A stretch of DNA of 64,000 nucleotides from Pseudomonas sp. CC120222-01a. GTDB taxonomy: Bacteria; Pseudomonadota; Gammaproteobacteria; Pseudomonadales; Pseudomonadaceae. A program made the position numbers and the translations under genes. Location: NCBI RefSeq assembly GCF_003097235.1, contig NZ_QEQQ01000005.1, forward strand, positions 62,001 through 126,000, in the 5' to 3' direction. Position 1 is the stretch's first letter, and each line of letters opens with the position of its first letter. The notes beneath the pieces were generated by a model that saw nothing but the letters and a program-made list of their open reading frames with translations, ran no database searches and had not been told where the DNA came from. Shown piece after piece: positions 50,777 through 60,995 of this stretch.

Positions 50777-51130
50777 GATCACTCCGCTTATATATGTAGA
50801 AATTGAACGGTTGCTACCGACCCCTGAATCGGGTCTACCTGACCTGTTCCAACCGTCGCCATCTGGGCGGTCATGCTCGACATGCAGGCAGAGGAATAAA
50901 AGGTGTGGGAGACAGCGGCGTACAAACCCTGCGGCATAATGTTGCACCAGGCTGGTGCAGGCCGCGGCTTACAGCCCCTGTGGCATACCAACGATATCAC
51001 GCGGCCATGCAGCGCTGGATGAATGCGCCAATGCCGATCTTGCATAGGCGATGCAGATAGTACATAGGAAGCTACCTAACTCGGGTTACAATCCCGCTAT
51101 TCGCGTCGCCCTTTCAGACAAGGTACCTCC
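50777..51130. other. Divergent regulatory region with dyad and direct repeats
   Basis: 354 bp between the oxaloacetate decarboxylase gene and the MFS gene. It holds the palindrome TGCACCA-GGC-TGGTGCA (50943-50959). On either side lies a direct repeat of the form TACAnnCCCTGyGGCATA (50921-50938 and 50970-50987, 49 bp apart). AT-richer DNA at 51058-51105 may carry the rightward promoter. No gene seen. Confidence 0.6.
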
Positions 51131-52582
51131 GTGACTGCCGCCCTGCCCCCGACCGTCCTGCGCAACGTGTTGACCGCCCTGATGCTGGCGATCTTCCTCG
51201 GTGCCCTCGACCAGACCATCGTCGCCGTCTCCCTGCCGGCCATCTCGGCCCAGTTCAACGATGTCGGTCTGCTGGCCTGGGTGATTTCCGGCTACATGGT
51301 GGCGATGACCGTGGCCGTGCCGATCTACGGCAAGCTCGGCGACCTGTATGGCCGGCGACGCATGATCCTCACCGGTATCAGCCTGTTCACCCTGGCCTCG
51401 ATCGCCTGCGCCCTGGCCCAGGACATGCAGCAACTGGTCATGGCGCGCGTGCTGCAAGGCATTGGTGCCGGCGGCATGGTCTCGGTGAGCCAGGCGATCA
51501 TCGGCGACTTCGTGCCTCCGCGCGAACGCGGCCGATACCAGGGCTACTTCAGCAGCATGTACGCCGTGGCGAGTGTGGCCGGGCCAGTGCTCGGCGGCTG
51601 GCTGACCGAGTACCTGTCCTGGCGCTGGGTGTTCTGGATCAACCTGCCGCTGGGCCTGGTCGCACTGTGGGCGATCCGCCGCGCCCTGGCCGGGATGCCG
51701 GTGCAGCACCGTCAGGCTCGGGTCGATTACCTCGGCGCGGTGCTGATGATCCTCGGCCTGGGCAGTCTGCTGCTGGGCATCACCCTGGTCGGCCAAGGCC
51801 AGGCGTGGAGCGCACCCGCGGTGCTGACCCTGTTCGCCTGCGCCTTGCTTGGCCTGAGCCTGTTCATTGGCCATGAGTGGCGCTGCCAGGAACCGCTGCT
51901 GCCCATGGGCCTGTTCGGCAACCGGGTGGCCGTGCTGTGCTGGGGGGTGATCTTCTTTGCCAGCTTCCAGTCGATTTCACTGACCATGCTGATACCGCTG
52001 CGCTACCAGGGCATCACTGGCGCCGGTGCCGACAGCGCCGCGCTGCACCTGCTGCCGCTGGTCACGGGCCTGCCCATGGGCGCCTACACCGGTGGCCGCA
52101 TGACCAGCCGCACCGGGCGCTTCAAACCACAGATTCTGGCGGGTGCCGTGCTGATGCCCGTGGCGATCTTCGCCATGGCCATCACCCCACCACAGTCTGG
52201 CCTGCTCAGTGCCGTGTTCATGCTGCTGACCGGCATTGCCTGTGGCCTGCAGTTCCCGACCTCGCTGGTGGGCACGCAGAGTGCAGTGGAAAGCAAGGAT
52301 ATCGGCGTGGCCACCAGTACCACCAACCTGTTCCGCTCACTCGGCGGGGCCATGGGTGTGGCGTGCATGTCCAGCTTGTTGCTGGCGCTGTTGCAACAAG
52401 GTGGTTTCGAATTACTGGGCAACCCGCTACTGGGGAGCCTGAAGGCAGGTGAAGCGGATCCGCACACGCAGATGAAACTGCTGGAGACGTTCCGCCAGTT
52501 GTTGCTGGGCAGTGCGGGAGTTGCCTTGCTGGGGCTGCTGGCGGCCTTGGCGCTGCCGGACCGGCAATTGCGCGGCCGTTAA
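51131..52582 (+). CDS. DHA2-family MFS efflux transporter (EmrB/QacA type)
   Basis: 483 residues with 13-14 hydrophobic segments. DHA2 motifs are visible: LDQTIVAVSLPAIS (about 24-37, segment 1), GKLGDLYGRRRMILTG (motif A, about 68-83) and PVLGGWLTEYLSWRWVFWINLP (motif C, about 154-175). It starts with GTG at 51131 after an AGGTACC site. It probably exports drugs or toxic compounds by proton antiport. It lies beside ttgR-ttgABC in convergent orientation to ttgR; regulation by TtgR is not indicated. Confidence 0.9.
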   Translation: MTAALPPTVLRNVLTALMLAIFLGALDQTIVAVSLPAISAQFNDVGLLAWVISGYMVAMTVAVPIYGKLGDLYGRRRMILTGISLFTLASIACALAQDMQQLVMARVLQGIGAGGMVSVSQAIIGDFVPPRERGRYQGYFSSMYAVASVAGPVLGGWLTEYLSWRWVFWINLPLGLVALWAIRRALAGMPVQHRQARVDYLGAVLMILGLGSLLLGITLVGQGQAWSAPAVLTLFACALLGLSLFIGHEWRCQEPLLPMGLFGNRVAVLCWGVIFFASFQSISLTMLIPLRYQGITGAGADSAALHLLPLVTGLPMGAYTGGRMTSRTGRFKPQILAGAVLMPVAIFAMAITPPQSGLLSAVFMLLTGIACGLQFPTSLVGTQSAVESKDIGVATSTTNLFRSLGGAMGVACMSSLLLALLQQGGFELLGNPLLGSLKAGEADPHTQMKLLETFRQLLLGSAGVALLGLLAALALPDRQLRGR

Positions 52583-52599
52583 GGGCTGCGCAATTGCCG
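52562..52599. terminator. Hairpin spanning the MFS gene stop codon
   Basis: CGGCAATTGCGC (52562-52573) and its exact complement (52588-52599) form a 12-bp stem with a 14-nt loop containing the stop codon. The T-run is poor, so this is a weak intrinsic terminator or mRNA 3' end. Confidence 0.5.
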
Positions 52600-52661
52600 T
52601 AAGGCATTAATACTCACTTAATACATGAGGGAAACACTCCCTCACAATCCTTAACAAAGTG

Positions 52662-53294
52662 TCATTTGCGTAGCGCGGGGCTCAAGCGCAGCATATCCAG
52701 CCCTGTGTCGACCCATTTTTCCGCGTCGCGCAGCAGATCGAAGCTGTCCGGTAGCAGCAACCAGCGCCCGATCAAGCCGTCAACATAGGCGAACAAGGCG
52801 ACAGAAGCGCGCCCGACATCCAGCTCCGCCGGCAACTGACCACGGCGAACGGCATTGGCCAGCGCCAGGTCGATGCCCACATGGCAGTCCAGCACCGCGC
52901 CTTGGCGCTGCTGGCGAATTTCACACATGTCATCGGTGAACTCGCACTTGTGATGCAGGATTTCATTGATACGCCGGGTACGGGCGTCCAGTACCAGCTC
53001 GTTGAGCACCTGCAGCAACAGCTTGCGCATGCAGCCGAGCGGGTCCAGTTCGTCTTCGCTTTCACTGGCCCGCGCCAGGTGGTCATGGGTTTCATGCAGG
53101 CTGTCGAGCAACGCCTGCACCAGCTCCGCCTTGTTGTTGAAGTGCCAGTAGATCGCGCCCCGGGTCACGCCCGCCAGCTCGGCGATGTCGGCCAGTGTGG
53201 TTCGCGCAACCCCGCGCTTGTAGAAGGCCTTTTCCGCTGCCTCTATGATCTGGGCACGGGTCTCCTGGGCTTCTTCTTTGGTTCGACGGACCAT
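52662..53294 (-). CDS. ttgR: TetR-family repressor TtgR
   Basis: Repressor of the ttgABC efflux operon, released by antibiotics, flavonoids and other plant antimicrobials. 210 residues with the TetR helix-turn-helix ([47 protein letters not shown]) and the TtgR ligand domain including [15 protein letters not shown] and [19 protein letters not shown]. It is divergent from ttgA, with the TtgR operator between. Confidence 0.96.
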   Translation of the reverse strand: MVRRTKEEAQETRAQIIEAAEKAFYKRGVARTTLADIAELAGVTRGAIYWHFNNKAELVQALLDSLHETHDHLARASESEDELDPLGCMRKLLLQVLNELVLDARTRRINEILHHKCEFTDDMCEIRQQRQGAVLDCHVGIDLALANAVRRGQLPAELDVGRASVALFAYVDGLIGRWLLLPDSFDLLRDAEKWVDTGLDMLRLSPALRK

Positions 53295-53414
53295 GGCAGT
53301 ACAACCTCATCTGGGCCCGCTACGCTTCGCGCACGGGGAATCCGCCGGGGTCACCTCTGCAGGGTGCCTTCCGGATGGGCTAATCAAGGGCTGTGGTAGT
53401 AGCCAAGTACTACC

Positions 53415-53455
53415 CAGCGGTATTTACAAACAACCATGAATGTAAGTATATTCCT
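53415..53455. promoter_or_regulatory. TtgR operator and overlapping ttgR/ttgA promoters
   Basis: TATTTACAAACAACCATGAA (53421-53440) continuing TGTAAGTATA (53441-53450) is a partial palindrome (TATTTACA / TGTAAGTA). It matches the published TtgR operator of P. putida DOT-T1E as I recall it. It lies about 100 bp before ttgA and 120 bp before ttgR. Confidence 0.9.
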
Positions 53456-53548
53456 TAGCAAGCTATTTATCCACCGGATAGTTTTTTTCTGACAAGACTC
53501 TTCCATTACTCTTGAGCGTCTCCCTGCTCTTGCGACCCGAGGATCCTC

Positions 53549-54703
53549 ATGCAATTCAAGCCAGCCGTTACCGCTCTGGTTTCCGCCGTCGCCCTGGCAA
53601 CCCTGCTAAGTGGCTGTAAGAAAGAAGAAGCCGCGCCCGCAGCGCAGGCTCCTCAGGTCGGCGTCGTGACCATCCAACCGCAATCCTTCACCCTGACCTC
53701 GGAACTGCCAGGGCGTACCACTGCCTTCCGCGTCGCCGAAGTGCGCCCGCAGGTCAATGGCATCATCCTCAAGCGCCTGTTCAAGGAAGGCAGCGACGTC
53801 AAGGAAGGCCAGCAGCTGTACCAGATCGACCCTGCCGTGTATGAAGCGACCCTGGCCAACGCCCAGGCGAACCTGCAATCCACCAAGTCGCTGGCCGAGC
53901 GCTACAAGCAGCTGGTCAACGAGCAGGCGGTATCGAAGCAGGAGTACGACGATGCCAGTGCCAAACGATTGCAGGCCGAAGCTTCGCTGAAAAGCGCACA
54001 GATCGACCTGCGCTACACCAAGGTCCTCGCCCCGATCAGCGGTCGCATCGGCCGCTCCTCGTTCACCGAAGGCGCCCTGGTGAGCAATGGCCAGACCAAC
54101 GCCATGGCCACCATCCAGCAGCTCGACCCGATCTACGTCGACGTCACCCAGTCCACCGCCGAGCTGCTCAAGCTGCGCCGTGACCTGGAAAGCGGCCAAC
54201 TGCAGAAGGCCGGCGAAAACGCCGCCTCGGTGCAGCTGGTGCTGGAAGACGGCAGCCTGTTCAAGCAGGAAGGCCGCCTGGAGTTCTCCGAAGTCGCGGT
54301 CGACGAGACCACTGGCTCGGTGACCCTGCGTGCGCTCTTCCCCAACCCTGACCACACCCTGCTGCCTGGCATGTTCGTGCATGCGCGGCTCAAGGCCGGG
54401 GTCAACGCCAACGCCATCCTGGCCCCGCAACAGGGCGTGACCCGCGACCTCAAGGGCGCGCCGACCGCGCTGGTGGTCAACCAGGAGAACAAGGTCGAAC
54501 TGCGCCAGCTCAAGGCCAGCCGTACCCTGGGCAGCGACTGGCTGATCGAGGACGGCTTGAACCCGGGCGACCGCCTGATCACCGAAGGCCTGCAGTACGT
54601 GCGCCCTGGCGTCGAGGTCAAGGTCAGCGACGCCACCAACGTCAAGAAGCCAGGCAGCCCTGATCAGGCCAACGCGGCCAAAGCAGACGCCAAAGCGGAG
54701 TAA
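53549..54703 (+). CDS. ttgA: RND efflux periplasmic adaptor lipoprotein TtgA
   Basis: Membrane fusion protein bridging TtgB and TtgC. 384 residues. A lipoprotein signal ends at LLSGC (Cys23). The beta-barrel/lipoyl halves have LPGRTTAFRVAEVRPQVNGII (about 51-71), an alpha-hairpin lies at about 105-175 (ANLQSTKSLAERYKQLVNEQAVSKQEYDD), and the second lipoyl half has RYTKVLAPISGRIGRSSFTEGALV. An Ala/Lys-rich tail ends the protein. ttgB follows after 3 bp. Confidence 0.96.
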   Translation: MQFKPAVTALVSAVALATLLSGCKKEEAAPAAQAPQVGVVTIQPQSFTLTSELPGRTTAFRVAEVRPQVNGIILKRLFKEGSDVKEGQQLYQIDPAVYEATLANAQANLQSTKSLAERYKQLVNEQAVSKQEYDDASAKRLQAEASLKSAQIDLRYTKVLAPISGRIGRSSFTEGALVSNGQTNAMATIQQLDPIYVDVTQSTAELLKLRRDLESGQLQKAGENAASVQLVLEDGSLFKQEGRLEFSEVAVDETTGSVTLRALFPNPDHTLLPGMFVHARLKAGVNANAILAPQQGVTRDLKGAPTALVVNQENKVELRQLKASRTLGSDWLIEDGLNPGDRLITEGLQYVRPGVEVKVSDATNVKKPGSPDQANAAKADAKAE

Positions 54704-54706
54704 ACC

Positions 54707-57700
54707 ATGTCGAAGTTCTTTATCGATCGCCCGATCTTCGCCTGGGTGATCGCCTTGGTGATCATGCTGGTCGGCGCCCTGTCGATCCTGAAGCTGCCGA
54801 TCAACCAGTACCCGAGCATCGCGCCGCCGGCCATCGCCATCGCCGTGACCTACCCGGGCGCCTCGGCGCAGACCGTGCAGGACACCGTGGTGCAGGTCAT
54901 CGAGCAGCAGCTCAACGGTATCGACAACCTGCGTTATGTGTCGTCGGAAAGCAACTCCGACGGCAGCATGACCATTACCGCCACCTTCGAGCAGGGTACC
55001 AACCCTGACACCGCCCAGGTCCAGGTGCAGAACAAGCTGAACCTGGCCACCCCACTGCTGCCGCAGGAAGTGCAGCAGCAAGGTATCCGTGTCACCAAGG
55101 CAGTGAAGAACTTCCTGCTGGTGATCGGCCTGGTGTCCGAAGACGGCAGCATGACCAAGGACGACCTGGCCAACTATATCGTCTCCAACATGCAGGACCC
55201 GATTTCGCGGACTGCCGGTGTGGGTGACTTCCAGGTGTTCGGTGCGCAGTACGCCATGCGTATCTGGCTCGATCCGGCCAAGCTGAACAAGTTCCAGCTG
55301 ACCCCGGTCGACGTCAAGACCGCGGTTGCCGCGCAGAACGTGCAGGTGTCCTCCGGCCAGCTCGGCGGCCTGCCCGCCATGCCGGGTACCCAGCTGAACG
55401 CCACCATCATCGGCAAGACCCGCCTGCAGACCGCCGAGCAGTTCGAGAAGATCCTGCTCAAGGTCAACACCGACGGTTCGCAGGTGCGTCTGGGCGATGT
55501 CGCCCAGGTCGGCCTGGGCGGCGAAAACTACGCGGTCAGCGCACAGTTCAACGGCAAGCCGGCTTCCGGCCTGGCCGTAAAACTGGCCACCGGCGCCAAC
55601 GCCCTGGACACCGCCAAGGCCCTGCGCAAGACCATTTCCGACCTGGAACCGTTCTTCCCGCCTGGGGTGAAAGCGGTATTCCCGTATGACACCACCCCGG
55701 TGGTCACCGAGTCGATCAGCGGCGTGATCCACACCCTGATCGAAGCCGTGGTCCTGGTGTTCCTGGTGATGTACCTGTTCCTGCAGAACTTCCGCGCCAC
55801 CATCATCACCACCATGACTGTCCCGGTGGTGTTGCTGGGTACCTTCGGCATCCTTGCCGCTGCGGGCTTCAGCATCAACACCCTGACCATGTTCGCCATG
55901 GTCCTGGCCATCGGCTTGCTGGTGGACGACGCCATCGTCGTGGTGGAGAACGTCGAGCGGGTGATGTCCGAAGAGGGCCTGCCGCCCAAGGAGGCGACCA
56001 AGCGCTCCATGGAGCAGATCCAGGGCGCCCTGGTGGGTATCGCCCTGGTGCTGTCGGCGGTACTGCTACCCATGGCGTTCTTCGGCGGCTCCACCGGTGT
56101 GATCTACCGGCAGTTCTCCATCACCATCGTCTCGGCCATGGGCCTGTCGGTGCTGGTGGCGCTGATCTTCACCCCGGCACTCTGCGCAACCATGCTCAAG
56201 CCGCTGAAGAAAGGCGAGCACCACACCGCCAAAGGTGGCTTCTTCGGCTGGTTCAACCGCAACTTTGACCGCAGCGTAAACGGTTACGAGCGTAGCGTTG
56301 GCGCAATCCTGCGCAACAAGGTGCCGTTCCTGCTGGCCTATGCGCTGATCGTCGTCGGCATGATCTGGCTGTTCGCTCGCATCCCGACCGCGTTCCTGCC
56401 TGAAGAAGACCAGGGTGTACTGTTCGCCCAGGTGCAGACGCCAGCCGGCTCCAGTGCCGAGCGCACCCAGGTGGTGGTCGACCAGATGCGTGAGTACCTG
56501 CTCAAGGATGAAGCCGACACTGTGTCGTCGGTATTCACCGTCAACGGCTTCAACTTCGCCGGCCGTGGCCAGAGCTCCGGTATGGCGTTCATCATGCTCA
56601 AGCCGTGGGGTGAGCGTTCGGCCGAGAACAGCGTGTTCAACCTCGCCCAGCGCGCCCAGCAGCACTTCTTCACCTTCCGCGATGCGATGGTGTTCGCCTT
56701 CGCCCCGCCTGCGGTACTGGAGCTGGGTAACGCCACCGGCTTCGACGTGTTCCTGCAGGACCGCGGCGGTGTCGGCCATGCCAAGCTGATGGAAGCACGC
56801 AACCAGTTCCTGGCCAAGGCCGCGCAAAGCAAGATCCTCAGCGCCGTGCGCCCGAACGGCCTGAACGATGAACCGCAATACCAGCTGACCATCGATGACG
56901 AACGTGCCAGCGCCCTGGGCGTGACCATTGCCGACATCAACAACACCCTGTCGATTGCCCTGGGTGCCAGCTACGTCAACGACTTCATCGACCGTGGCCG
57001 GGTCAAGAAAGTGTACATCCAGGGTGAACCCAACTCGCGGATGAGCCCGGAAGACCTGCAGAAGTGGTACGTGCGCAACGGCGCTGGCGAGATGGTACCG
57101 TTCTCTTCCTTCGCCAAGGGCGAATGGACCTACGGTTCGCCGAAGCTGTCGCGTTACAACGGCGTCGAAGCGATGGAAATCCTCGGTGCCCCGGCGCCGG
57201 GCTACAGTACTGGTGAGGCCATGGCCGAAGTCGAGCGCATTGCCGGCGAATTGCCAGCCGGTGTCGGCTTCTCCTGGACCGGCATGTCCTACGAGGAAAA
57301 ACTCTCCGGCTCGCAGATGCCGGCACTGTTCGCCCTCTCGGTCCTGTTCGTGTTCCTCTGCCTGGCAGCACTGTACGAAAGCTGGTCGATCCCGATCGCC
57401 GTCGTGCTGGTCGTACCGCTGGGTATCATCGGTGCACTGATCGCCACCAGCCTGCGCGGGTTGTCCAACGACGTTTACTTCCTGGTCGGCCTGTTGACCA
57501 CCATCGGCCTGGCGGCGAAGAACGCGATCCTGATCGTCGAATTCGCCAAGGAACTGCACGAGCAGGGCCGCAGCCTGTACGACTCGGCCATCGAAGCCTG
57601 CCGCATGCGTCTGCGCCCGATCATCATGACCTCGCTGGCGTTCATCCTCGGCGTGGTACCGTTGACCATCGCCAGCGGCGCTGGCGCCGGCAGCCAGCAT

Positions 57701-57859
57701 GCCATCGGCACCGGGGTGATCGGCGGCATGATCAGTGCGACCGTGTTGGCAATCTTCTGGGTACCGCTATTCTTCGTCGCAGTGTCGTCGCTGTTCGGCA
57801 GCAAAGAGCCGGAAAAAGACGCCACCCCTGAAACTCCACGTTATGAGGCTGGGCAATGA
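54707..57859 (+). CDS. ttgB: RND efflux inner membrane transporter TtgB
   Basis: Proton-driven AcrB/MexB-type pump for antibiotics and solvents. 1050 residues with 12 membrane helices and two large periplasmic loops. Segment 1 is [36 protein letters not shown]. The proton-relay Asp pair lies in [18 protein letters not shown] (near 401-418), and [42 protein letters not shown] is present. It is translationally coupled to ttgC by ATGA. Confidence 0.97.
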   Translation: MSKFFIDRPIFAWVIALVIMLVGALSILKLPINQYPSIAPPAIAIAVTYPGASAQTVQDTVVQVIEQQLNGIDNLRYVSSESNSDGSMTITATFEQGTNPDTAQVQVQNKLNLATPLLPQEVQQQGIRVTKAVKNFLLVIGLVSEDGSMTKDDLANYIVSNMQDPISRTAGVGDFQVFGAQYAMRIWLDPAKLNKFQLTPVDVKTAVAAQNVQVSSGQLGGLPAMPGTQLNATIIGKTRLQTAEQFEKILLKVNTDGSQVRLGDVAQVGLGGENYAVSAQFNGKPASGLAVKLATGANALDTAKALRKTISDLEPFFPPGVKAVFPYDTTPVVTESISGVIHTLIEAVVLVFLVMYLFLQNFRATIITTMTVPVVLLGTFGILAAAGFSINTLTMFAMVLAIGLLVDDAIVVVENVERVMSEEGLPPKEATKRSMEQIQGALVGIALVLSAVLLPMAFFGGSTGVIYRQFSITIVSAMGLSVLVALIFTPALCATMLKPLKKGEHHTAKGGFFGWFNRNFDRSVNGYERSVGAILRNKVPFLLAYALIVVGMIWLFARIPTAFLPEEDQGVLFAQVQTPAGSSAERTQVVVDQMREYLLKDEADTVSSVFTVNGFNFAGRGQSSGMAFIMLKPWGERSAENSVFNLAQRAQQHFFTFRDAMVFAFAPPAVLELGNATGFDVFLQDRGGVGHAKLMEARNQFLAKAAQSKILSAVRPNGLNDEPQYQLTIDDERASALGVTIADINNTLSIALGASYVNDFIDRGRVKKVYIQGEPNSRMSPEDLQKWYVRNGAGEMVPFSSFAKGEWTYGSPKLSRYNGVEAMEILGAPAPGYSTGEAMAEVERIAGELPAGVGFSWTGMSYEEKLSGSQMPALFALSVLFVFLCLAALYESWSIPIAVVLVVPLGIIGALIATSLRGLSNDVYFLVGLLTTIGLAAKNAILIVEFAKELHEQGRSLYDSAIEACRMRLRPIIMTSLAFILGVVPLTIASGAGAGSQHAIGTGVIGGMISATVLAIFWVPLFFVAVSSLFGSKEPEKDATPETPRYEAGQ

Positions 57860-59310
57860 CCAAGTCTTTGTTGTCCCTGGCGGTAACCGCTTTCATTCTC
57901 GGCGGCTGCTCGCTGATCCCTGACTACCAGACCCCGGAATCGCCGGTGGCCGCGCAGTGGCCGCAAGGCCCTGCGTACTCGCCGACCCAGTCGGCCGACG
58001 TGGCCGCCGCCGAACAGGGCTGGCGCCAGTTCTTCCATGACCCGGCACTGCAGCAGCTGATCCAGACCTCGCTGGTGAACAACCGTGACCTGCGTGTGGC
58101 GGCGTTGAACATCGACGCCTACCGCGCCCAGTACCGCATCCAGCGTGCCGACCTGTTCCCGGCGGTTTCGGCCACCGGCAGCGGCAGCCGCCAGCGCGTG
58201 CCGGCAAACATGTCGACCACTGGTGAATCCAGCATCACCAGCCAGTACTCGGCCACCCTGGGCGTCAGCGCCTATGAGCTGGACCTGTTCGGCCGCGTCC
58301 GCAGCCTGACCGAGCAGGCCCTGGAAACCTACCTGTCCAGCGAGCAGGCGCGCCGCTCCACGCAGATCGCCCTGGTGGCCAGCGTGGCCAACGCCTACTA
58401 CACCTGGCAGGCCGACCAGGCGCTGTTCAAGCTGACCGAAGAGACGCTCAAGACCTACGAGGAAAGCTACAACCTGACCCGTCGCAGCAACGAAGTCGGT
58501 GTGGCTTCGGCGCTCGACGTCAGCCAGTCGCGTACCGCGGTGGAAGGCGCACGGGTCAAGTACTCGCAGTACCAGCGCCTGGTCGCCCAGGACGTCAATA
58601 GCCTGACCGTGCTGCTGGGCACCGGCATTCCGGCCGACATGGCCAAGCCGCTGGAGCTCAATGCCGACCAGCTGGCCGAAGTGCCGGCCGGCCTGCCGTC
58701 CGACATCCTCCAGCGTCGCCCGGACATCCAGGAAGCCGAACACCTCCTCAAGGCCGCCAATGCCAACATCGGTGCAGCCCGCGCAGCGTTCTTCCCGAGC
58801 ATCAGCCTGACCGCCAACGCCGGCAGCCTGAGCCCCGACATGGGCCACCTGTTCGCGGGCGGCCAGGGCACCTGGCTGTTCCAGCCGCAGATCAATCTGC
58901 CGATCTTCAACGCCGGCAGCCTGAAGGCCAGCCTGGACTACTCGAAGATCCAGAAGGACATCAACGTCGCCAAGTACGAAAAGACCATCCAGACTGCCTT
59001 CCAGGAAGTCTCCGATGGCCTGGCGGCGCGCAAGACCTTCGAAGAGCAGCTGCAGGCGCAACGCGACCTGGTGCAGGCGAACCAGGACTACTACCGCCTG
59101 GCCGAACGCCGCTACCGCATCGGGATCGACAGCAACCTGACCTTCCTCGATGCCCAGCGCAACCTGTACTCGTCGCAACAGTCGCTGATCACCGACCGCC
59201 TCTCGCAGCTGACCAGCGAGGTCAACCTGTACAAGGCGCTCGGCGGTGGCTGGTACGAGCAGTCTGGCCAGGCCAACCAGCAAGCTTCGGTGGACACACC
59301 GAAGAGCTGA
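57856..59310 (+). CDS. ttgC: RND efflux outer membrane channel TtgC
   Basis: TolC/OprM-type channel. 484 residues; a lipoprotein signal ends at LGGCS (Cys17). The two OEP repeats are visible (about 60-260 and 280-470), with [78 protein letters not shown] and [18 protein letters not shown]. The ATG at 57856 overlaps the ttgB stop by 4 bp. A good terminator follows. Confidence 0.96.
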   Translation: MTKSLLSLAVTAFILGGCSLIPDYQTPESPVAAQWPQGPAYSPTQSADVAAAEQGWRQFFHDPALQQLIQTSLVNNRDLRVAALNIDAYRAQYRIQRADLFPAVSATGSGSRQRVPANMSTTGESSITSQYSATLGVSAYELDLFGRVRSLTEQALETYLSSEQARRSTQIALVASVANAYYTWQADQALFKLTEETLKTYEESYNLTRRSNEVGVASALDVSQSRTAVEGARVKYSQYQRLVAQDVNSLTVLLGTGIPADMAKPLELNADQLAEVPAGLPSDILQRRPDIQEAEHLLKAANANIGAARAAFFPSISLTANAGSLSPDMGHLFAGGQGTWLFQPQINLPIFNAGSLKASLDYSKIQKDINVAKYEKTIQTAFQEVSDGLAARKTFEEQLQAQRDLVQANQDYYRLAERRYRIGIDSNLTFLDAQRNLYSSQQSLITDRLSQLTSEVNLYKALGGGWYEQSGQANQQASVDTPKS

Positions 59311-59329
59311 TCGACCGGCAACAGCCTCA

Positions 59330-59354
59330 AGCCCAGCCTCGCGCTGGGCTTTTT
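59330..59354 (+). terminator. Intrinsic terminator of ttgABC
   Basis: AGCCCAGC-CTCGC-GCTGGGCT hairpin followed by TTTTG, 20 bp after the ttgC stop. Confidence 0.9.
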
Positions 59355-59526
59355 GTTGGGCAAAATTAACCAGGCGGAACATAGCGTTCGATTATCGCCC
59401 AATACCGTTTGCGGCGAATTGCCTCACCCCCGCCCAGCCCCGCACCATCCTCCACGCAACGCTTCGCAAGTTCATCAAAAGACCCGCGCCTGCAGGCCGC
59501 ATCCTGCAGCGCAGCGGTTCGCCCAT

Positions 59527-59534
59527 AAAAACAA
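59527..59534 (+). promoter_or_regulatory. Hfq/Crc-type motif ahead of the second porin gene
   Basis: AAAAACAA (AANAANAA), followed by GAGA, lies 15 nt before the porin ATG at 59549. It resembles the motifs before the opdH-like, tctC and kgtP-like genes. Confidence 0.5.
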
Positions 59535-59548
59535 GAGATTTACGACAG

Positions 59549-60805
59549 ATGAGCACTTCGCAACCCGCACGCCAGCTGCTGCCCGGCCTGTTGGCCATTT
59601 CCTGCGCCCTGCCTGTATACGCCGCCGACAATGGCGGGTTCATGGAGGACGCCAAAGCCAGCCTCAACCTGCGCAACTTCTACATCAACCGCAACTTCGT
59701 CGACCCGGCCTACCCGCAAGGCAAGGGCGAAGAATGGACCCAGAGCTTCATCCTCGATGCCCGCTCCGGCTTCACCCAAGGCACTGTCGGCTTCGGCGTG
59801 GACGTGCTGGGCCTGTATTCGATCAAGCTCGATGGCGGCAAAGGCACCGCCAATACCCAGCTGCTGCCGGTGCATGACGACGGCCGCCCCGCCGACGACT
59901 TCGGCCGCCTGGGCGTGGCATTGAAAGCCAAGGTGTCCGAGACCGAACTGAAAGTCGGTGAATGGATGCCGGTATTGCCGATCCTGCGCTCGGATGACGG
60001 CCGTTCGCTGCCGCAGACCTTCCGTGGTGGCCAGCTCACCTCGAAAGAGATCGAAGGCCTGACCCTGTATGCCGGCCAGTTCCGCGGCAACAGCCCGCGC
60101 AACGACGCCAGCATGGAAGACATGTCGCTCAACGGCCGCGCGGCCTTCACCTCCGACCGTTTCAACTTCGGCGGCGGTGAATACACCTTCAACGACAAAC
60201 GCACCATGATCGGCCTGTGGGACGCCCAGCTCAAAGACATCTACCGCCAGCAGTACCTCAACCTGGTGCACAGCCAGCCGTTGGGCGAATGGACCCTGGG
60301 CGCCAACCTGGGCTACTTCTGGGGCAAGGAAGATGGCGCAGAACGTGCCGGCCAGCTGGACAACAAGACCGCCTCGGCGATGCTGTCGGCGCGCTACAAA
60401 GGCAACACCTTCTACGTCGGCCTGCAGAAAGTCAGCGGTGACAATGCCTGGCTGCGGGTCAACGGCACCAGTGGCGGCACCCTGGCCAACGACAGCTACA
60501 ACTCGAGCTTCGACAATGCCAAGGAGCGCTCCTGGCAGGTCCGCCACGACTTCAACTTCGTCAGCGTCGGCATTCCCGGCCTGACCCTGATGAACCGCTA
60601 CATCAAGGGCGACAATGTCACCGCCAGTGGCGTAACCGACGGCAAGGAATGGGCGCGGGAGAGCGAGCTGGCGTATGTGATCCAGTCCGGCACCTTCAAG
60701 GACCTGTCGGTGAAGTGGCGCAACTCCACCATGCGCCGGGACTTCAGCACCAACTCGTTCGACGAGAACCGGTTGATCGTGAGCTATCCGCTGAATCTGC
60801 TTTGA
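59549..60805 (+). CDS. OprD-family outer membrane porin (aromatic acid/BenF-OpdK-like)
   Basis: 418 residues. The signal peptide is cleaved near VYAADNGG, then come LNLRNFYINRNFVDPAYPQGKGEEWTQSFILDARSG, amphipathic strands, RSWQVRHDFNFVSVGIPGLTLMNRYIKGDN and a terminal ENRLIVSYPLNLL, all OprD hallmarks. It is related to the OpdH-like porin in this window but clearly diverged. The setting beside the pca genes suggests an aromatic acid such as benzoate, vanillate or protocatechuate; this is inference. The start at 59549 follows a weak AAGAGA site. Confidence 0.88.
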   Translation: MSTSQPARQLLPGLLAISCALPVYAADNGGFMEDAKASLNLRNFYINRNFVDPAYPQGKGEEWTQSFILDARSGFTQGTVGFGVDVLGLYSIKLDGGKGTANTQLLPVHDDGRPADDFGRLGVALKAKVSETELKVGEWMPVLPILRSDDGRSLPQTFRGGQLTSKEIEGLTLYAGQFRGNSPRNDASMEDMSLNGRAAFTSDRFNFGGGEYTFNDKRTMIGLWDAQLKDIYRQQYLNLVHSQPLGEWTLGANLGYFWGKEDGAERAGQLDNKTASAMLSARYKGNTFYVGLQKVSGDNAWLRVNGTSGGTLANDSYNSSFDNAKERSWQVRHDFNFVSVGIPGLTLMNRYIKGDNVTASGVTDGKEWARESELAYVIQSGTFKDLSVKWRNSTMRRDFSTNSFDENRLIVSYPLNLL

Positions 60806-60810
60806 ATCCA

Positions 60811-60890
60811 CTGGCCTCTTCGCGGCTAAAGCCGCTCCCACAGCTACTGCGTCAGACCTGTGGGAGCGGCTTTAGCCGCGAAGAGGCCAG
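60811..60890. repeat. REP pair with 33-bp perfect arms
   Basis: CTGGCCTCTTCGCGGCTAAA... (60811-60843) and its exact inverse (60858-60890) enclose a 14-nt loop. The variant core GCGGCTAAAGCCGC differs from the GCGGGCAAGCCCGC core elsewhere in the window. It lies 5 bp after the porin stop. Confidence 0.95.
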
Positions 60891-60995
60891 CTGCCTTTTA
60901 AATAATTAAAAGACATAACCAAATCAATAAACCTTCTTTGACGACATATGAAGTAACCGCTTAAATCGAGCCCTGTTCCACCGCAGAGCCTCGAC

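Noticed and set aside
53606..55732. 708-codon minus-strand ORF opposite ttgA/ttgB
   Set aside because: It spans two well-supported genes on the other strand and has no domain pattern; it is a codon-bias shadow. The same applies to long antisense ORFs opposite nadB, the opdH-like gene, tctA, bglX and the ThDP enzyme.
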